Assembly: GCF_003290025.1 (NCBI RefSeq)
Contig: NZ_QNHG01000002.1
Span: 896,417-960,416, forward strand
DNA from: Pseudogemmobacter bohemicus
GTDB taxonomy: Bacteria; Pseudomonadota; Alphaproteobacteria; Rhodobacterales; Rhodobacteraceae
Reading direction: 5' to 3'
Length of the DNA: 64,000 nt
A program made the position numbers and the translations under genes. Under the pieces are notes generated by a model. It worked only from the letters and a program-made list of their open reading frames with translations, made no database searches and was not told the origin of the DNA. Below, piece by piece: positions 1 to 8,712 of the stretch; position 1 is the stretch's first letter; each line of letters begins with the position of its first letter.

Positions 1-643
1 GCGCCGGGGCGGTGACGCGCGAGGGCGGGGTCGGCGCGGCCTGGGCGCTGCCCGCCGGCAGGCCCGCAGGCGCAGCGGCCGAACGTGCCGCCCGCATCAC
101 CCGTTTCGCGGTCTTTTGCCGGATGGCGGGGCGCTCACCCCTGGCGGCGGATCTGACGGCGGCCTCGGCCTCGGCTTCGGCGGCCTCGGTTTCGGCGGAT
201 CCGGGGGAGGCGGGTCCGGGGGAGGCGCTCCCCTTGTCGCCCTGTTGCTGTAAGGCATGGGCCAGTTCATGCGCGATCAGCCCGCGCCCCTCATCGGTAT
301 CAGGGCGGAAGGCGCCGGCGGCAAAGGCGATATCCGCGCCATGGGTCAGGGCGCGGGCGCCGTGTTTTGCTGCCAGAGTATCGCCGGCAGCCCCGTCATG
401 CAGCCGCAGCGCGGGCAGGGGCGTGCCGAACCGCCCCTCCATATCGCTGCGCAGCGAAGCGGGGAATTCGCGCCCCGCCGCCAGATCGGAGCTTGCGATA
501 CCGGGCGCAAAAGCCGGTCGCGTCAGTGCAGATTTCGCAGGCGCAGGTTTCGCCGATGCAGGTCTCGCGGGAGCGCGCGTCGATGCGGGAAGGGCGGCGG
601 CGGCCGGGCGATGCGCCATGGCGGGCAAAAGATCACGCTTCAT
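1..643 (-). CDS. DUF4157 eCIS-associated protein, C-terminus beyond window edge
   Basis: The reading frame is open from an ATG at 643 to the window edge (214 codons seen), so the C-terminus is missing. Residues 1-55 are Ala/Pro-rich and look unstructured. Residues 60-135 match the DUF4157 core: an F-G-x-P-L stretch and a zincin-like HELAH at residues 125-129, followed by a run of Gln. DUF4157 proteins are typical accessory genes of extracellular contractile injection systems and may be cargo or toxin-linked; the HExxH is compatible with metalloprotease activity but this is not shown. A Glu/Ala repeat follows at about 150-162. The start overlaps the upstream gene's stop by 11 bases, as expected for the last visible gene of a coupled operon. 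Confidence 0.8.
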   Translation of the reverse strand, partial: MKRDLLPAMAHRPAAAALPASTRAPARPASAKPAPAKSALTRPAFAPGIASSDLAAGREFPASLRSDMEGRFGTPLPALRLHDGAAGDTLAAKHGARALTHGADIAFAAGAFRPDTDEGRGLIAHELAHALQQQGDKGSASPGPASPGSAETEAAEAEAEAAVRSAARGERPAIRQKTAKRVMRAARSAAAPAGLPAGSAQAAPTPPSRVTAPA

Positions 644-908
644 CGCCGTGCCTCCCGCTCCTGGCCACGCCTTCGCTGCGAAGAAGCGCCGCCGTCGCGA
701 TGCGCAAGGCGATGCGTTCGGCCTCGATCTCGATGCGCGGCCGTCCGGCTGCCGGGCGCAGGGCCGGCAGCTCGGGCCAGCGCGAAAAGGAGTGCTGCAA
801 GGCCGCAGGCAGGGCGCCGGCCAGCCGCTGCACCTCGATCCGCGAGGCGCCGGTGATCCGCAGATCGCCGATCCGCACCGTGACCGGGGGAGAGGGGCGC
901 GTGTTCAT
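633..908 (-). CDS. small conserved eCIS-locus protein (91 aa)
   Basis: This 91-residue protein starts at an ATG overlapping the stop of the AAA+ gene (ATGA arrangement), so translation is probably coupled. It has no signal peptide or membrane segment and is rich in Ala, Arg and Leu, with a short beta-like N-terminus (VTVRIGDLRI) followed by helices. Small proteins of this kind lie between the ATPase and DUF4157 genes in other contractile injection loci; the assignment rests on position, not on a recognised fold. The function is unknown. Confidence 0.6.
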   Translation of the reverse strand: MNTRPSPPVTVRIGDLRITGASRIEVQRLAGALPAALQHSFSRWPELPALRPAAGRPRIEIEAERIALRIATAALLRSEGVARSGRHGDEA

Positions 909-2833
909 GCCGCTTTCCCCCAGTCGATCCGGGGCACCGGCAGGTTCATCTTGCGCAGCTCTGCCGCGACTTCCTCGGCGATCAGCGCGCGGGTCACCAC
1001 CTGGCCGCCCGCCGCAGCCCGGAACGCCGCGCCAAGCGCCACATTGCGGATCGAGCCGCCCGAAAGCGGCAATGCGGCAAGGACCGACCAGTCGATTTCC
1101 TCGCAAGGCGTCGGGGCGGGGAAGGCGCGGCTCCAGAGCCGCAGCCGTTCCTCGATACCCGGGGCCGGGAACTCGACCGCAAAACGGAAGCGGCGCAGGA
1201 AGGCGGGGTCGATCGCGCTGCGCAGATTGGTGGTGACGATGGTAAAGCCGGAAAACTCCTCCATTCGCTGCAAGAGGTCGCTGATCTCGGCATTGACCAC
1301 CCGGTCGGTGCCGCTGGAAACCGCGCCCCGGCTGCCCCAGAGCGCCTCGCCCTCATTGCAGACCAGCACCGCGCCCGAGGCTTCGGCGCAATCGAACAGG
1401 GCGGCGATGTTTTTCGAGGTCTCGCCGATCCATTTCGACATGATCTGCGAGAGATCGACCGCCAGCACGCGCAGCCCCAGCGAGGCCGCCAGAACCTCGG
1501 CCGCCATGGTCTTGCCGGTGCCGGGAGGACCCGAGAACAGCGCGGCGACGCCGCGCCCGCGCCAGCCCTCGCGCCCGCCCATCCGCGCGGCGAAACCCCA
1601 GTCATCGAAGACAAGGCTGGCATGGCGGACATGCGCCCCGATCCGGTCGAGGGCCGAGGCGGTGGCGGCGGGCAGGATCAGATCGTCGCGGATATAACCC
1701 GGCTCGATCAGCCGCGCGCCGGGGATGCCGGGATCGGGAACGGCCCGGGCAGCTGCGCGCCAGAGGGCGGTTTCCGGTTCCGCCGTCGCATCGGCGAGGG
1801 CATTGTCGAGCGCAGGGGCGGCTCCGGCAATGGCGGTGGCGATACCGGCCGGGTCCAGCCGGAACTGCGCGGCGATGCGCCCGATCCCCCGGCCAAGCCG
1901 TGCCACCAGTGCTGGCCCGAGCGCCTCTTCCCAGGCGCTGCGCGCCAGCGCCGGATCGTCTTTCGGTGGCGGCAGCAGGTGCAGCCCGCGCAAAGGCGGC
2001 GTGGCAGGAATGGTATCCAGCACGATCTGGCCAAGAAAGCGGTCGGCGAAGCCCGGGGTCAGAGTGCCGGTGACGATCAGCGCCGCCCTGGACAGCGCCG
2101 CCTCACGGCTGAGAAGATCGGCAAAACCGGCGCGTTCGGGCGGATCCTGCGGCAGATCGCTCGCGGCGATCACCCATGGCTGCAGCCCGGTGGCGGCGAT
2201 CAGGGTGGCAAGCGCCCCCGGGGTACGGCCCGGCGCGGCAATGGCCGGCGGCAGGCCAAACGGCCCCCGCGCCTGCAGGCCCGCCAGCAGGCTGGCCGAT
2301 GCGGAGGCCCCTTCCTGCGTCCCGGCCCTAATCCCGGCCCGCATCTCCACCGGCATCTCGGGTGCCACCACCCGCGCGCCCACGCGGGCATCCGGGGCCT
2401 CACCGCCCAGAAACCGGTCAAGCAGCGCCGGTGAGATCCGCAGCCTTGCCTCGATCCTCGGCGCTGCTGGGCTCAGGGTTTCCACCATGTCAAACCGCAT
2501 CAGCGGCGCATCGGCGGCAAGAGCCGTTGGCGTAAGGCCGGGGATCAGCCGCATCAGCAGCCAGAAGGGCAGGCCTGGCCCCGGCTGGCCGCCCGCCATG
2601 GCCTCGGCACTCACCGCTGCCCGCGCCACCCGCTCGGAAAGGCTGGCCGCTGCCAGCACCGCAAGCGCCGCGACCGAGGGCTGAGACAGCGCGAAACCGC
2701 TGCCGAGCTGCGCGAGCGGATGCCCCTCGTCCTGCGCCAGCGCGGCGCCGAGCGGGGCGAAAAGATCGGGCGTTTCCGGCGCGGCCAGCGCGGCCAGCGT
2801 CAGTCCCTCGGCCAAAGCAAGGATCGGGGTCAT
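905..2833 (-). CDS. AAA+ ATPase of contractile injection system (Afp15/Pvc15-like)
   Basis: A 642-residue protein whose first ~400 residues are Ala/Leu-rich helical sequence and whose C-terminal ~230 residues form an AAA+ module. Walker A is GPPGTGKT at about 434-441, sensor-1 is in the FTIVTTNL stretch, and Arg-finger-like residues lie in AFLRRFRF. The Walker B segment reads VLVCNEGEALW: the usual Asp is Asn (residue 493, codon AAT) while the catalytic-type Glu is kept. Related ATPases are needed for assembly or cargo handling of Afp/PVC particles. The start overlaps the upstream DUF4255 gene by four bases (ATGA), and the downstream gene overlaps this one the same way. Confidence 0.85.
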   Translation of the reverse strand: MTPILALAEGLTLAALAAPETPDLFAPLGAALAQDEGHPLAQLGSGFALSQPSVAALAVLAAASLSERVARAAVSAEAMAGGQPGPGLPFWLLMRLIPGLTPTALAADAPLMRFDMVETLSPAAPRIEARLRISPALLDRFLGGEAPDARVGARVVAPEMPVEMRAGIRAGTQEGASASASLLAGLQARGPFGLPPAIAAPGRTPGALATLIAATGLQPWVIAASDLPQDPPERAGFADLLSREAALSRAALIVTGTLTPGFADRFLGQIVLDTIPATPPLRGLHLLPPPKDDPALARSAWEEALGPALVARLGRGIGRIAAQFRLDPAGIATAIAGAAPALDNALADATAEPETALWRAAARAVPDPGIPGARLIEPGYIRDDLILPAATASALDRIGAHVRHASLVFDDWGFAARMGGREGWRGRGVAALFSGPPGTGKTMAAEVLAASLGLRVLAVDLSQIMSKWIGETSKNIAALFDCAEASGAVLVCNEGEALWGSRGAVSSGTDRVVNAEISDLLQRMEEFSGFTIVTTNLRSAIDPAFLRRFRFAVEFPAPGIEERLRLWSRAFPAPTPCEEIDWSVLAALPLSGGSIRNVALGAAFRAAAGGQVVTRALIAEEVAAELRKMNLPVPRIDWGKAA

Positions 2834-3558
2834 GCCTCATCCTCCTCTGACCGGGGAACCGGCAGTACCCGCTTGCGGTCGGGGTCGGGATGGGCCGCAA
2901 GGCGCAGCGCCTCGACCAGCCGGGCAGGGGGCACGGCCTCATCGAGATGGAGGAACACGGTGGTTACGAGAAAGGAGGCCGAGGGTCGCAAAGGCGCCTG
3001 CAATGCCGACCAGAGTTTGGTCGAGAGGTCGAAATCGACCGGGTTCTGGGTGACGGTGATCTGTTCGGGCTGGTGAAGCGGGTCGAAAAGCGGCTCATTC
3101 CCCAGCTCTTCAATCGGCGTGGTGGGCTGCGCCGGCACCTGCAACTGGCCAAGGATGGCATGGACGCGGGAGCGCGGCACGATGGCCGCGCGGGTCAGCG
3201 CATGGATTCCGAGGCCCAGCAGCATCTCGCGCTCCAGCGCCGGGCCGGTGGCGGCCAGCAGGTAATGCAGGTCAAGAACCACCGGCGCCGCGACGATGCG
3301 GCGCCCGTCCGGCCCCGTCTGCGGATCATGCATGTTGCGCCAGGCGGGGTTCGGGCCGGCATGATGCAGAAAGAGATGCAAAGCGAGCGGCTCGGGCGGT
3401 GGCGCCTGGTTTTCGCGCAGTGGTGCGGGCTGCTGGCGCGGCGGTGGCTCGGCCAGCACGGGGGGCGGGATAAAGCCCTGCCAGGCGGTCTCCAGCGCCT
3501 CGCGAAGGAGGCCGCACAGCACCACCGTGGTGGCGGGTATGGCGAAATGGGCGGTCAT
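2830..3558 (-). CDS. DUF4255 tail-terminator-like protein (Afp16/Pvc16-like)
   Basis: A 242-residue protein with the DUF4255 pattern: an N-terminal helix that begins after the start (VVLCGLLREAL), a Pro-rich linker, then the conserved core with VLDLHYLLAATG and a G-I-H-A-L segment. In Afp/PVC systems this family caps the sheath and tube and sets the end of the particle. The start codon overlaps the stop of the Pro-rich gene by four bases and the stop overlaps the AAA+ start, so the three genes are translationally coupled. Length and position match the family. Confidence 0.8.
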   Translation of the reverse strand: MTAHFAIPATTVVLCGLLREALETAWQGFIPPPVLAEPPPRQQPAPLRENQAPPPEPLALHLFLHHAGPNPAWRNMHDPQTGPDGRRIVAAPVVLDLHYLLAATGPALEREMLLGLGIHALTRAAIVPRSRVHAILGQLQVPAQPTTPIEELGNEPLFDPLHQPEQITVTQNPVDFDLSTKLWSALQAPLRPSASFLVTTVFLHLDEAVPPARLVEALRLAAHPDPDRKRVLPVPRSEEDEA

Positions 3559-4433
3559 CGTCCGGGCTTTCCGGCCTGATCGAGATAGTCGCCAAGGGAC
3601 GGCGCATGGGGCGGCGCGCGCTGCGGGTTACGGGTCGGCGCGCGTGGCGGGGCCGGATCGGGGCCGAGGCGGATCTCCAGCCGGGCAATCTCGATCACCA
3701 CGGGGGCGGGGTGGTCTGTTTCGGCGGGGGGCAGGTCGAGGGCGAAGGGGGAGGGTGCGGTGCCCGGACCCGCGGCCTCTGGCTGCACCGGCAATGCGGC
3801 GACGGAGGCAGCCGGGGCGGGGCTGTCCCGGAGTGGATCATCCCCGCCTTTGATCTGTCGCGGGGACGGGTCATCTTCGTCGGACAAAGCGGGCTGAGTG
3901 GCATCTGCGAAACCGCTTGCTGGCACTGAAGGGTGGTATGCTGGCCGCGCCTCGACGGTCGGCGGCGGTGGGGCGGCGATATCAGAGGGGGCGGTCTGTG
4001 CACCTGGCGCGGGCACGGGCGAGGTCCGCACGGGCGCCGGATCCTGCGGCCCGGCGCCACCAGGGGCGGGGTGATCCGCCCCGCGCTCTTGCCGTTGCGG
4101 AACCGGCAGGGCTGCGATGGGCCGTTCAGCCCCTGGATGGCCGGGATCGGGGCCGCGATGATCGGGGCGCCGGGTTGCGCGCTCTCCGGTCCCGGCGGCA
4201 GGGCGGGGCCTGTCGGGTGCTGCATCGCCGAAGGGGAGTTCCGGGCCGGTAAAGCCCGGCTCTGCTTCCAGCGAGAAAAAGGGAGAGGCGTCGTCTTGCG
4301 CTGTGGTCCCGGTCCAGCCCGGTCCGGTATCCTCAAAGCGGGAGCGCGGGCGGGGGGTGGCGAGGCTCTGGCCTTCGGTTACCGGGGCCGGCAGGCCGGC
4401 GGCAAGGCGCAAGGCGGTCAGATACTGGCTCAT
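3555..4433 (-). CDS. proline-rich eCIS-locus protein (292 aa)
   Basis: The start was set at the ATG at 4433, which overlaps the previous stop (ATGA) and gives MSQYLTALRLA; a longer upstream frame has no support. The middle of the protein (about residues 25-240) is low-complexity Pro/Ala/Asp-rich and probably disordered. The last ~50 residues are more ordered: a beta-like VVIEIARLEIRLG, a Pro/Arg tract, and a C-terminal PSLGDYLDQ motif. Similar Pro-rich proteins ending in a S-L-x-D-Y-L motif sit just before the DUF4255 gene in other contractile injection loci. The role is unknown; a linker or baseplate-associated role is only a guess. Confidence 0.65.
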   Translation of the reverse strand: MSQYLTALRLAAGLPAPVTEGQSLATPRPRSRFEDTGPGWTGTTAQDDASPFFSLEAEPGFTGPELPFGDAAPDRPRPAAGTGERATRRPDHRGPDPGHPGAERPIAALPVPQRQERGADHPAPGGAGPQDPAPVRTSPVPAPGAQTAPSDIAAPPPPTVEARPAYHPSVPASGFADATQPALSDEDDPSPRQIKGGDDPLRDSPAPAASVAALPVQPEAAGPGTAPSPFALDLPPAETDHPAPVVIEIARLEIRLGPDPAPPRAPTRNPQRAPPHAPSLGDYLDQAGKPGR

Positions 4434-5197
4434 GCCCGCCCCCCTGCTGCCAGTCTTCGCGCGGGGACTGCGCCCGTGGTGCCGGTGCCGGCGCTGCCGG
4501 TGGCGAGGATCATGCCGACATAGCGGCGGCGGCGGTTTTCCGGCAGCGCGAGGATCTCGCCCTCGCTCCAGCCATAGGCACGGGCGATCAGGTCGATTTC
4601 GCGAAACAGCCGGTCGATCAGCGCATCCAGCACCGGGGCGACAAAGGCGGCCGGATCGGCCAGCGCAGCAAACCCCTGGCCGCAACCGGCGCAATCCAGA
4701 CCCAGTGTGAGCGAGCCGGCGGGGTCTGCCTCCTCCCAGGCGGCGGCAAGTGCGGGCAGGTCGGCGGCGGTGAAAGCCCGGGCATCCGCCCCGGCGATCA
4801 GCGAGCGCGCCAGGCGCAGCGGGTCAGCGGCCAGCGGATCGCCCGCCGCCGGCAGCCCCGCCCGCATCGGACCGGCCGCTGCGGTGAGACCGACAAGGCT
4901 GCCCGCTGCCGGCGCCGGCAGGGCAAGCAGTGCATCGACCGGCAGCGCCACCTCATTCGCGGCCGCGCAATGGGGGCAGATCATCTGCGCCTCGGGCAGC
5001 CGTCCGGTCAGCGCCCGGTGCAACAGCAAAAGCCGCTGGTTGCGCCGCCCGGGCCCGTCGGCGGCGACATCCTGGCCAAAGACCGCAAGGCAGAACCGGG
5101 CGAGCCGTGGAGATGCTGCGCCAGCCTCCGCCGCATCCGGCCAGTGCCGCAAGAGATCGGCGGCAGCCGGCAGCACTGGCAACAGATCCAGAGCCAT
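4430..5197 (-). CDS. eCIS protein with CxxC pair and Afp6-like WSxxEI C-terminal motif
   Basis: A 255-residue protein with two CxxC pairs (CPHC at 74-77, CAGC at 169-172), which could form a zinc site, separated by ~90 residues of helical Ala/Leu-rich sequence. Near the C-terminus (about 194-230) it has a helix, then YGWSEGEI and NRRRRY. This W-S-x-x-E-I plus Arg-rich pattern resembles the very small Afp6/Pvc6 (DUF6760-like) proteins, which are normally separate genes of about 50-60 residues. It lies directly after the tube gene (7-base gap), the right place for such a protein. It may be a fused tube/baseplate adaptor or chaperone; this is inference. Confidence 0.55.
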   Translation of the reverse strand: MALDLLPVLPAAADLLRHWPDAAEAGAASPRLARFCLAVFGQDVAADGPGRRNQRLLLLHRALTGRLPEAQMICPHCAAANEVALPVDALLALPAPAAGSLVGLTAAAGPMRAGLPAAGDPLAADPLRLARSLIAGADARAFTAADLPALAAAWEEADPAGSLTLGLDCAGCGQGFAALADPAAFVAPVLDALIDRLFREIDLIARAYGWSEGEILALPENRRRRYVGMILATGSAGTGTTGAVPARRLAAGGRA

Positions 5198-5204
5198 GAC
5201 AGCC

Positions 5205-5729
5205 TCAGTTCGGTTCCGAGAAGCTCGGCTCTGCCGGCTCGGTCACGGCATAATCGCGCTCCCAGCCCTCATTTTCGAGCTTCAGTTTCGCGATCGCCAC
5301 CGCATTCGCATTGGCATCCAGATCGGGCAGCGCCTGGTATTCCGACACCCAGCAGCGGTAGATGCTGTAGCTCAGCACCACCTGGCCGGCCTCATTCAGC
5401 AGGTCGATAATGATATCCTTGCGGAAGTCGGCCAGCGAGACCTCGCCGCCCAGGCCGGACCCGAAATTCCAGACCTTATTGGCCCATTTCTCGAAATCCC
5501 CGTCATGGGTGACGCCGCGTTCAAGCGTGATCGCGTCATATTCGGTGCGGCCAGGCGATTTATACGAGGTCGAGGGGTCGCCTCCTGCGCGGTGCTTGAT
5601 CACCTCGGTCGTGCGTTTCAGAAGCGATACCTTTGAGATGCCCGCGACATAGCGACCATCCCATTTCACCCGGAATTTGAAGTTCTTATAGGGGTCGAGC
5701 CTGCGTGCATTCAGGGAAAACTGTGCCAT
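5205..5729 (-). CDS. contractile tail tube protein (gp19-like)
   Basis: This 174-residue protein matches the T4 gp19-like tube family used by eCIS: it begins MAQFSLNARRLDPYKNF, followed by FRVKWDGRYVAGISKVS, a GRTEYDAITLERG turn, and a beta-hairpin C-terminal half ending in a YRCWVSEYQALPDLDA segment. Such proteins stack as hexameric rings to make the inner tube. The start has an AGGGCG ribosome site, and the gene sits 10 bases after the sheath gene. Only one tube gene is visible; Afp/PVC loci often carry two. Confidence 0.9.
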   Translation of the reverse strand: MAQFSLNARRLDPYKNFKFRVKWDGRYVAGISKVSLLKRTTEVIKHRAGGDPSTSYKSPGRTEYDAITLERGVTHDGDFEKWANKVWNFGSGLGGEVSLADFRKDIIIDLLNEAGQVVLSYSIYRCWVSEYQALPDLDANANAVAIAKLKLENEGWERDYAVTEPAEPSFSEPN

Positions 5730-5739
5730 ATCTGCGCCC

Positions 5740-7782
5740 TCAGCCTGTGGCCTGTGTGATCTGCCGCAGATTGATCACGACAAATTCGGCGGGTTTCAGC
5801 GGCGCGAAGCCCACGACGAGATTGACGATGCCGGCATTGATATCGTCGGCGGTGGTGGTCGAGGAATCGCAGGCGACGAAATAGGCATCGCGTGAGGAGG
5901 TGCCCTTGAAAGCCCCCTGACGGTAAAGCCCATGCATGAAACTGGTGGCGGCAATGCGCAGCTGCGACCAGAGATCCTCGCCATTGGGCTTTTGCACCGC
6001 CCAAAGCAGCCCCTCGGACAAAGAGCGCAGGATGTAACTCGCGGTGCGGCGCACGGGGATATATTTGTAATCGCTGGCCATGGCATCGGCCCCGTCCACC
6101 GTGCGCGATCCGAAAGCCACGGTGCCGAAGATCGGGAATTTGCGGATCACGTTCAGGCCAAGCGGGTTCAGCAGCCCCTGTTCGATATCGGGCACATCCA
6201 GCGCCGGGCCGAAAGTGCCGCTCAGCCCGGCCTCGGTGCCTGCCGGCGCCTGCCATACTCCGGTCTGGGCATCGGTGCGGGCGATCATGCCCGCCACCGC
6301 GCCCGAAGGCGGATGCGAGCGGATCGCGCCCGGCTCAAGCGGGTCGGAGACGCGAATATTCGGGAACCAGGCGCCGGCATGTTCCGAGCGAAAGCCGAAT
6401 TTCACCGATTTCCACGCCTCGGCGCTGTTGGTGCTGGTGGCGTCGGGTGGCGGGTCCACCAGCAGGAACGCGTGTTTCAGAGCGCAGATCCGCGCAGCCT
6501 CGGCATAGATCCCGGCCGCATCGGTATGGTGCAGCGCCTTCGGATCGCTGGCCGAGGGCCGTACGAGGTCAGGCAGGCAAAGAAGATTGAAGAAAGGATC
6601 GGGGATCTCAAGCGCAGTGACGGCGGCCTGAAAGACGGGCGTTTCGGGCTGGCCGCCGGCGCTGTCCAGCCCGGCGGTGAAGGCAGTCACCTCGCCGCCG
6701 GCCAGAGCCAGACCCAGCCGGTAGCGCGAGGGCATCGTCTGCAGCTGCGAGATGCCGGCAACGGCCATGAATTTGTTTGCCGCAGCCGCCGGATCGGTCA
6801 GCGAGATCACCGCATCATGCACCCGCGCCGAAGGCGCCGCCCCGGGCGCGCTGAGGGTCAGGCGCAGCAGGCGGTTATCCTCGAATGTGGCGCTCTGGAT
6901 CGTGGCGCCGCCCAGTTTCGCGAAGAGGGCGGTGTCTGCGGCCAGCTTTGCATTCAGCGCCCGGGTGAGAAGGAGGGCCAGATCGGCGGGATTGGCGGGG
7001 CGCGCCTGGTTCGCGGTGAAAACCGTGACTTCCTGCCCCTGGATCGAATTGGCGGCATCGGCGGTGCCATCGGCGGCATAGCGGCTGATGCCAAGAATGA
7101 CCTTCAGCTCATTGGTCATCACCATGGTCGCGACCGAAGCGGGCAGGCGGTAGATCGAGCCGTTCGGCTTTGGCGCGGGGCCGTCATTGCCGCTCAGGCT
7201 CAGCGCGATCAGTTTCGATCCGGTGTCCGGGTCCTTCAGCACATCCGGCGCACAACGCGCCGAATTCGACGCGGTGGAAAGGCCGCCGAACCGCTCGCTG
7301 CGACCGTTGACCGGGTCGAGAATGGTCAGGTTGAAGCGCGGGCTCAGCGCGCCATCGGTGGTCGAGAAGGGGTTGGTGCCCAGGCCGAACGGGTCGATCT
7401 CGACATAAAGCGCATTGCCGCCACCGCCCGAGGAAAGCGCCTCGAATGTCATGGCCCGGTCAGGATCGGCGGCTGCCTTCTTTTGCTGTTTCAGCCCGAG
7501 CGAGGCTTTTGCCGCGCCCTTGCCCGCCACCCGTTTCACCCAGGCCTGGCCACCACCATTGGCAAAGAAATGCAGGACGGAATAGGAAAGCGCGCTCTCG
7601 GAACTGAGCCCGCCAAAAGCGCGTTCGAAATCGGCAAAACTGAAGAGGCGGGTCGGCCGGTCATCAATGCCGCTTTTGGTTGGCCCGACGAAAAGCGCCA
7701 CCGAAGTCGGTGCCCCGGCAATGCTGCGCACGCCAGAGGGGATTTCGCGGGTATAGATGCCTGGATAGGTTAACTGCAGCAT
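5740..7782 (-). CDS. contractile tail sheath protein
   Basis: The 680-residue protein starts at the ATG at 7782, which has a GGAGG site nine bases upstream; a longer frame to 7836 lacks a ribosome site. The N-terminus (YPGIYTREIPSG, then ALFVGPTKSG and an F-A-N-G-G-G-Q-A-W-V motif) and the C-terminus (GIVNLVVGFAPLKPAEFVVI) are diagnostic of the phage tail sheath family. The central ~250 residues are the variable surface domains. It forms the contracting outer sheath around the tube. It is the first gene of the operon, so the promoter should lie in the ~900-base gap upstream. Confidence 0.92.
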   Translation of the reverse strand: MLQLTYPGIYTREIPSGVRSIAGAPTSVALFVGPTKSGIDDRPTRLFSFADFERAFGGLSSESALSYSVLHFFANGGGQAWVKRVAGKGAAKASLGLKQQKKAAADPDRAMTFEALSSGGGGNALYVEIDPFGLGTNPFSTTDGALSPRFNLTILDPVNGRSERFGGLSTASNSARCAPDVLKDPDTGSKLIALSLSGNDGPAPKPNGSIYRLPASVATMVMTNELKVILGISRYAADGTADAANSIQGQEVTVFTANQARPANPADLALLLTRALNAKLAADTALFAKLGGATIQSATFEDNRLLRLTLSAPGAAPSARVHDAVISLTDPAAAANKFMAVAGISQLQTMPSRYRLGLALAGGEVTAFTAGLDSAGGQPETPVFQAAVTALEIPDPFFNLLCLPDLVRPSASDPKALHHTDAAGIYAEAARICALKHAFLLVDPPPDATSTNSAEAWKSVKFGFRSEHAGAWFPNIRVSDPLEPGAIRSHPPSGAVAGMIARTDAQTGVWQAPAGTEAGLSGTFGPALDVPDIEQGLLNPLGLNVIRKFPIFGTVAFGSRTVDGADAMASDYKYIPVRRTASYILRSLSEGLLWAVQKPNGEDLWSQLRIAATSFMHGLYRQGAFKGTSSRDAYFVACDSSTTTADDINAGIVNLVVGFAPLKPAEFVVINLRQITQATG

Positions 7783-8712
7783 GGAAACGGGCCTCCAATC
7801 TCTCATCCGCAGATGGTGAAGGCAAACCCCGACCATGGGTCACAAGTGCTGTGGCCGTAAGAAATGCCCTTGAAAATCAGAAGGTTCTGGTTCCCCGTGA
7901 AGGGGTGCCGTGCCGAAACGCTACTGCCTCAGTTCGATTCGGACAACCCGGAATATTTTTAATGCAAGCGCATGGCGATGCGTCGCCAGCCGAGCGCGCG
8001 CCGGCAAATTCAACGCCAGGTTTTTGGGGGAAATCTGTGGGAGAGGCATATGGAACCGGCCATTGCCACTATGATTCCAGCCGTAAATCAGACCTGAAAT
8101 CGCTCGTCTGAAAGACACCGCCGCATTGCCGGTTATCAGATGCCAGAGAGCCGTATTCTGCGGCGTGATCCTGATATACGGGTCGACATGCGGGGAGGCT
8201 GTTTCACAACAGGATTGTAGTTCCGGCTGTTGCCGCAGCCCGGGTTTGTCACCACCGTTCCATCCGCAATATGTGCCGTCGACTGTCCGGGCGCGGCCCC
8301 TTTTCGCCGGTCTGCACCAGTCCTGGTCCTGTGGGGGGCGCCGCCATGATATGCGGTGTCACGATGGGATCGGGGGGCGATGTCCGGCGGGTAAATCCCG
8401 GGGCGTTCTCTCGCGGGGCGGGCATGGCCTGGCTGCCGGATTGCGCCAATGTTGCCTTGCCACCCGGCGCCGCAATCGCCTTGCAGAACAGCATCGCAAA
8501 GAGGCGGGGAGCAGTCCTGCCCTCGGGCGTGTGGCGGGAGGTTCATCGCCCGACTACAGGGTCGCAATCCCGAACCCTTGCCTCCGGCCCGGGACCTGAG
8601 GCCGCGCAGATCGGGATGGCTGCCCGTGTTCTGCCGTCAGAGCTGCCGCAGCAGGAATACAGTGGGCGCGATTTGGGGCTGGCCTTCAATCGCGCCCGCC
8701 TTCAGCCGGGGT
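7783..8712. other. 930-base intergenic region upstream of the sheath operon
   Basis: No convincing gene is seen on either strand. Open frames at 8126-8599, 8271-8966 and 8136-8567 have no ribosome site and low-complexity translations with no recognisable family. The stretch next to 7782 should hold the promoter of the injection-system operon, but no clear -35/-10 or sigma-54 element stands out. Confidence 0.5.

Noticed and set aside
12-1697. Long plus-strand open frame opposite the eCIS ATPase and DUF4157 genes
   Set aside because: It is the shadow of high-GC genes on the other strand; the translation is low-complexity with no family features, while the minus strand encodes clear domains.
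1-7782. Ordinary tailed prophage or R-type pyocin instead of an eCIS
   Set aside because: The ATPase, DUF4255 and DUF4157 genes are marks of eCIS and are not found in P2- or Mu-like tails; no lysis, capsid or terminase genes are present in the visible part.
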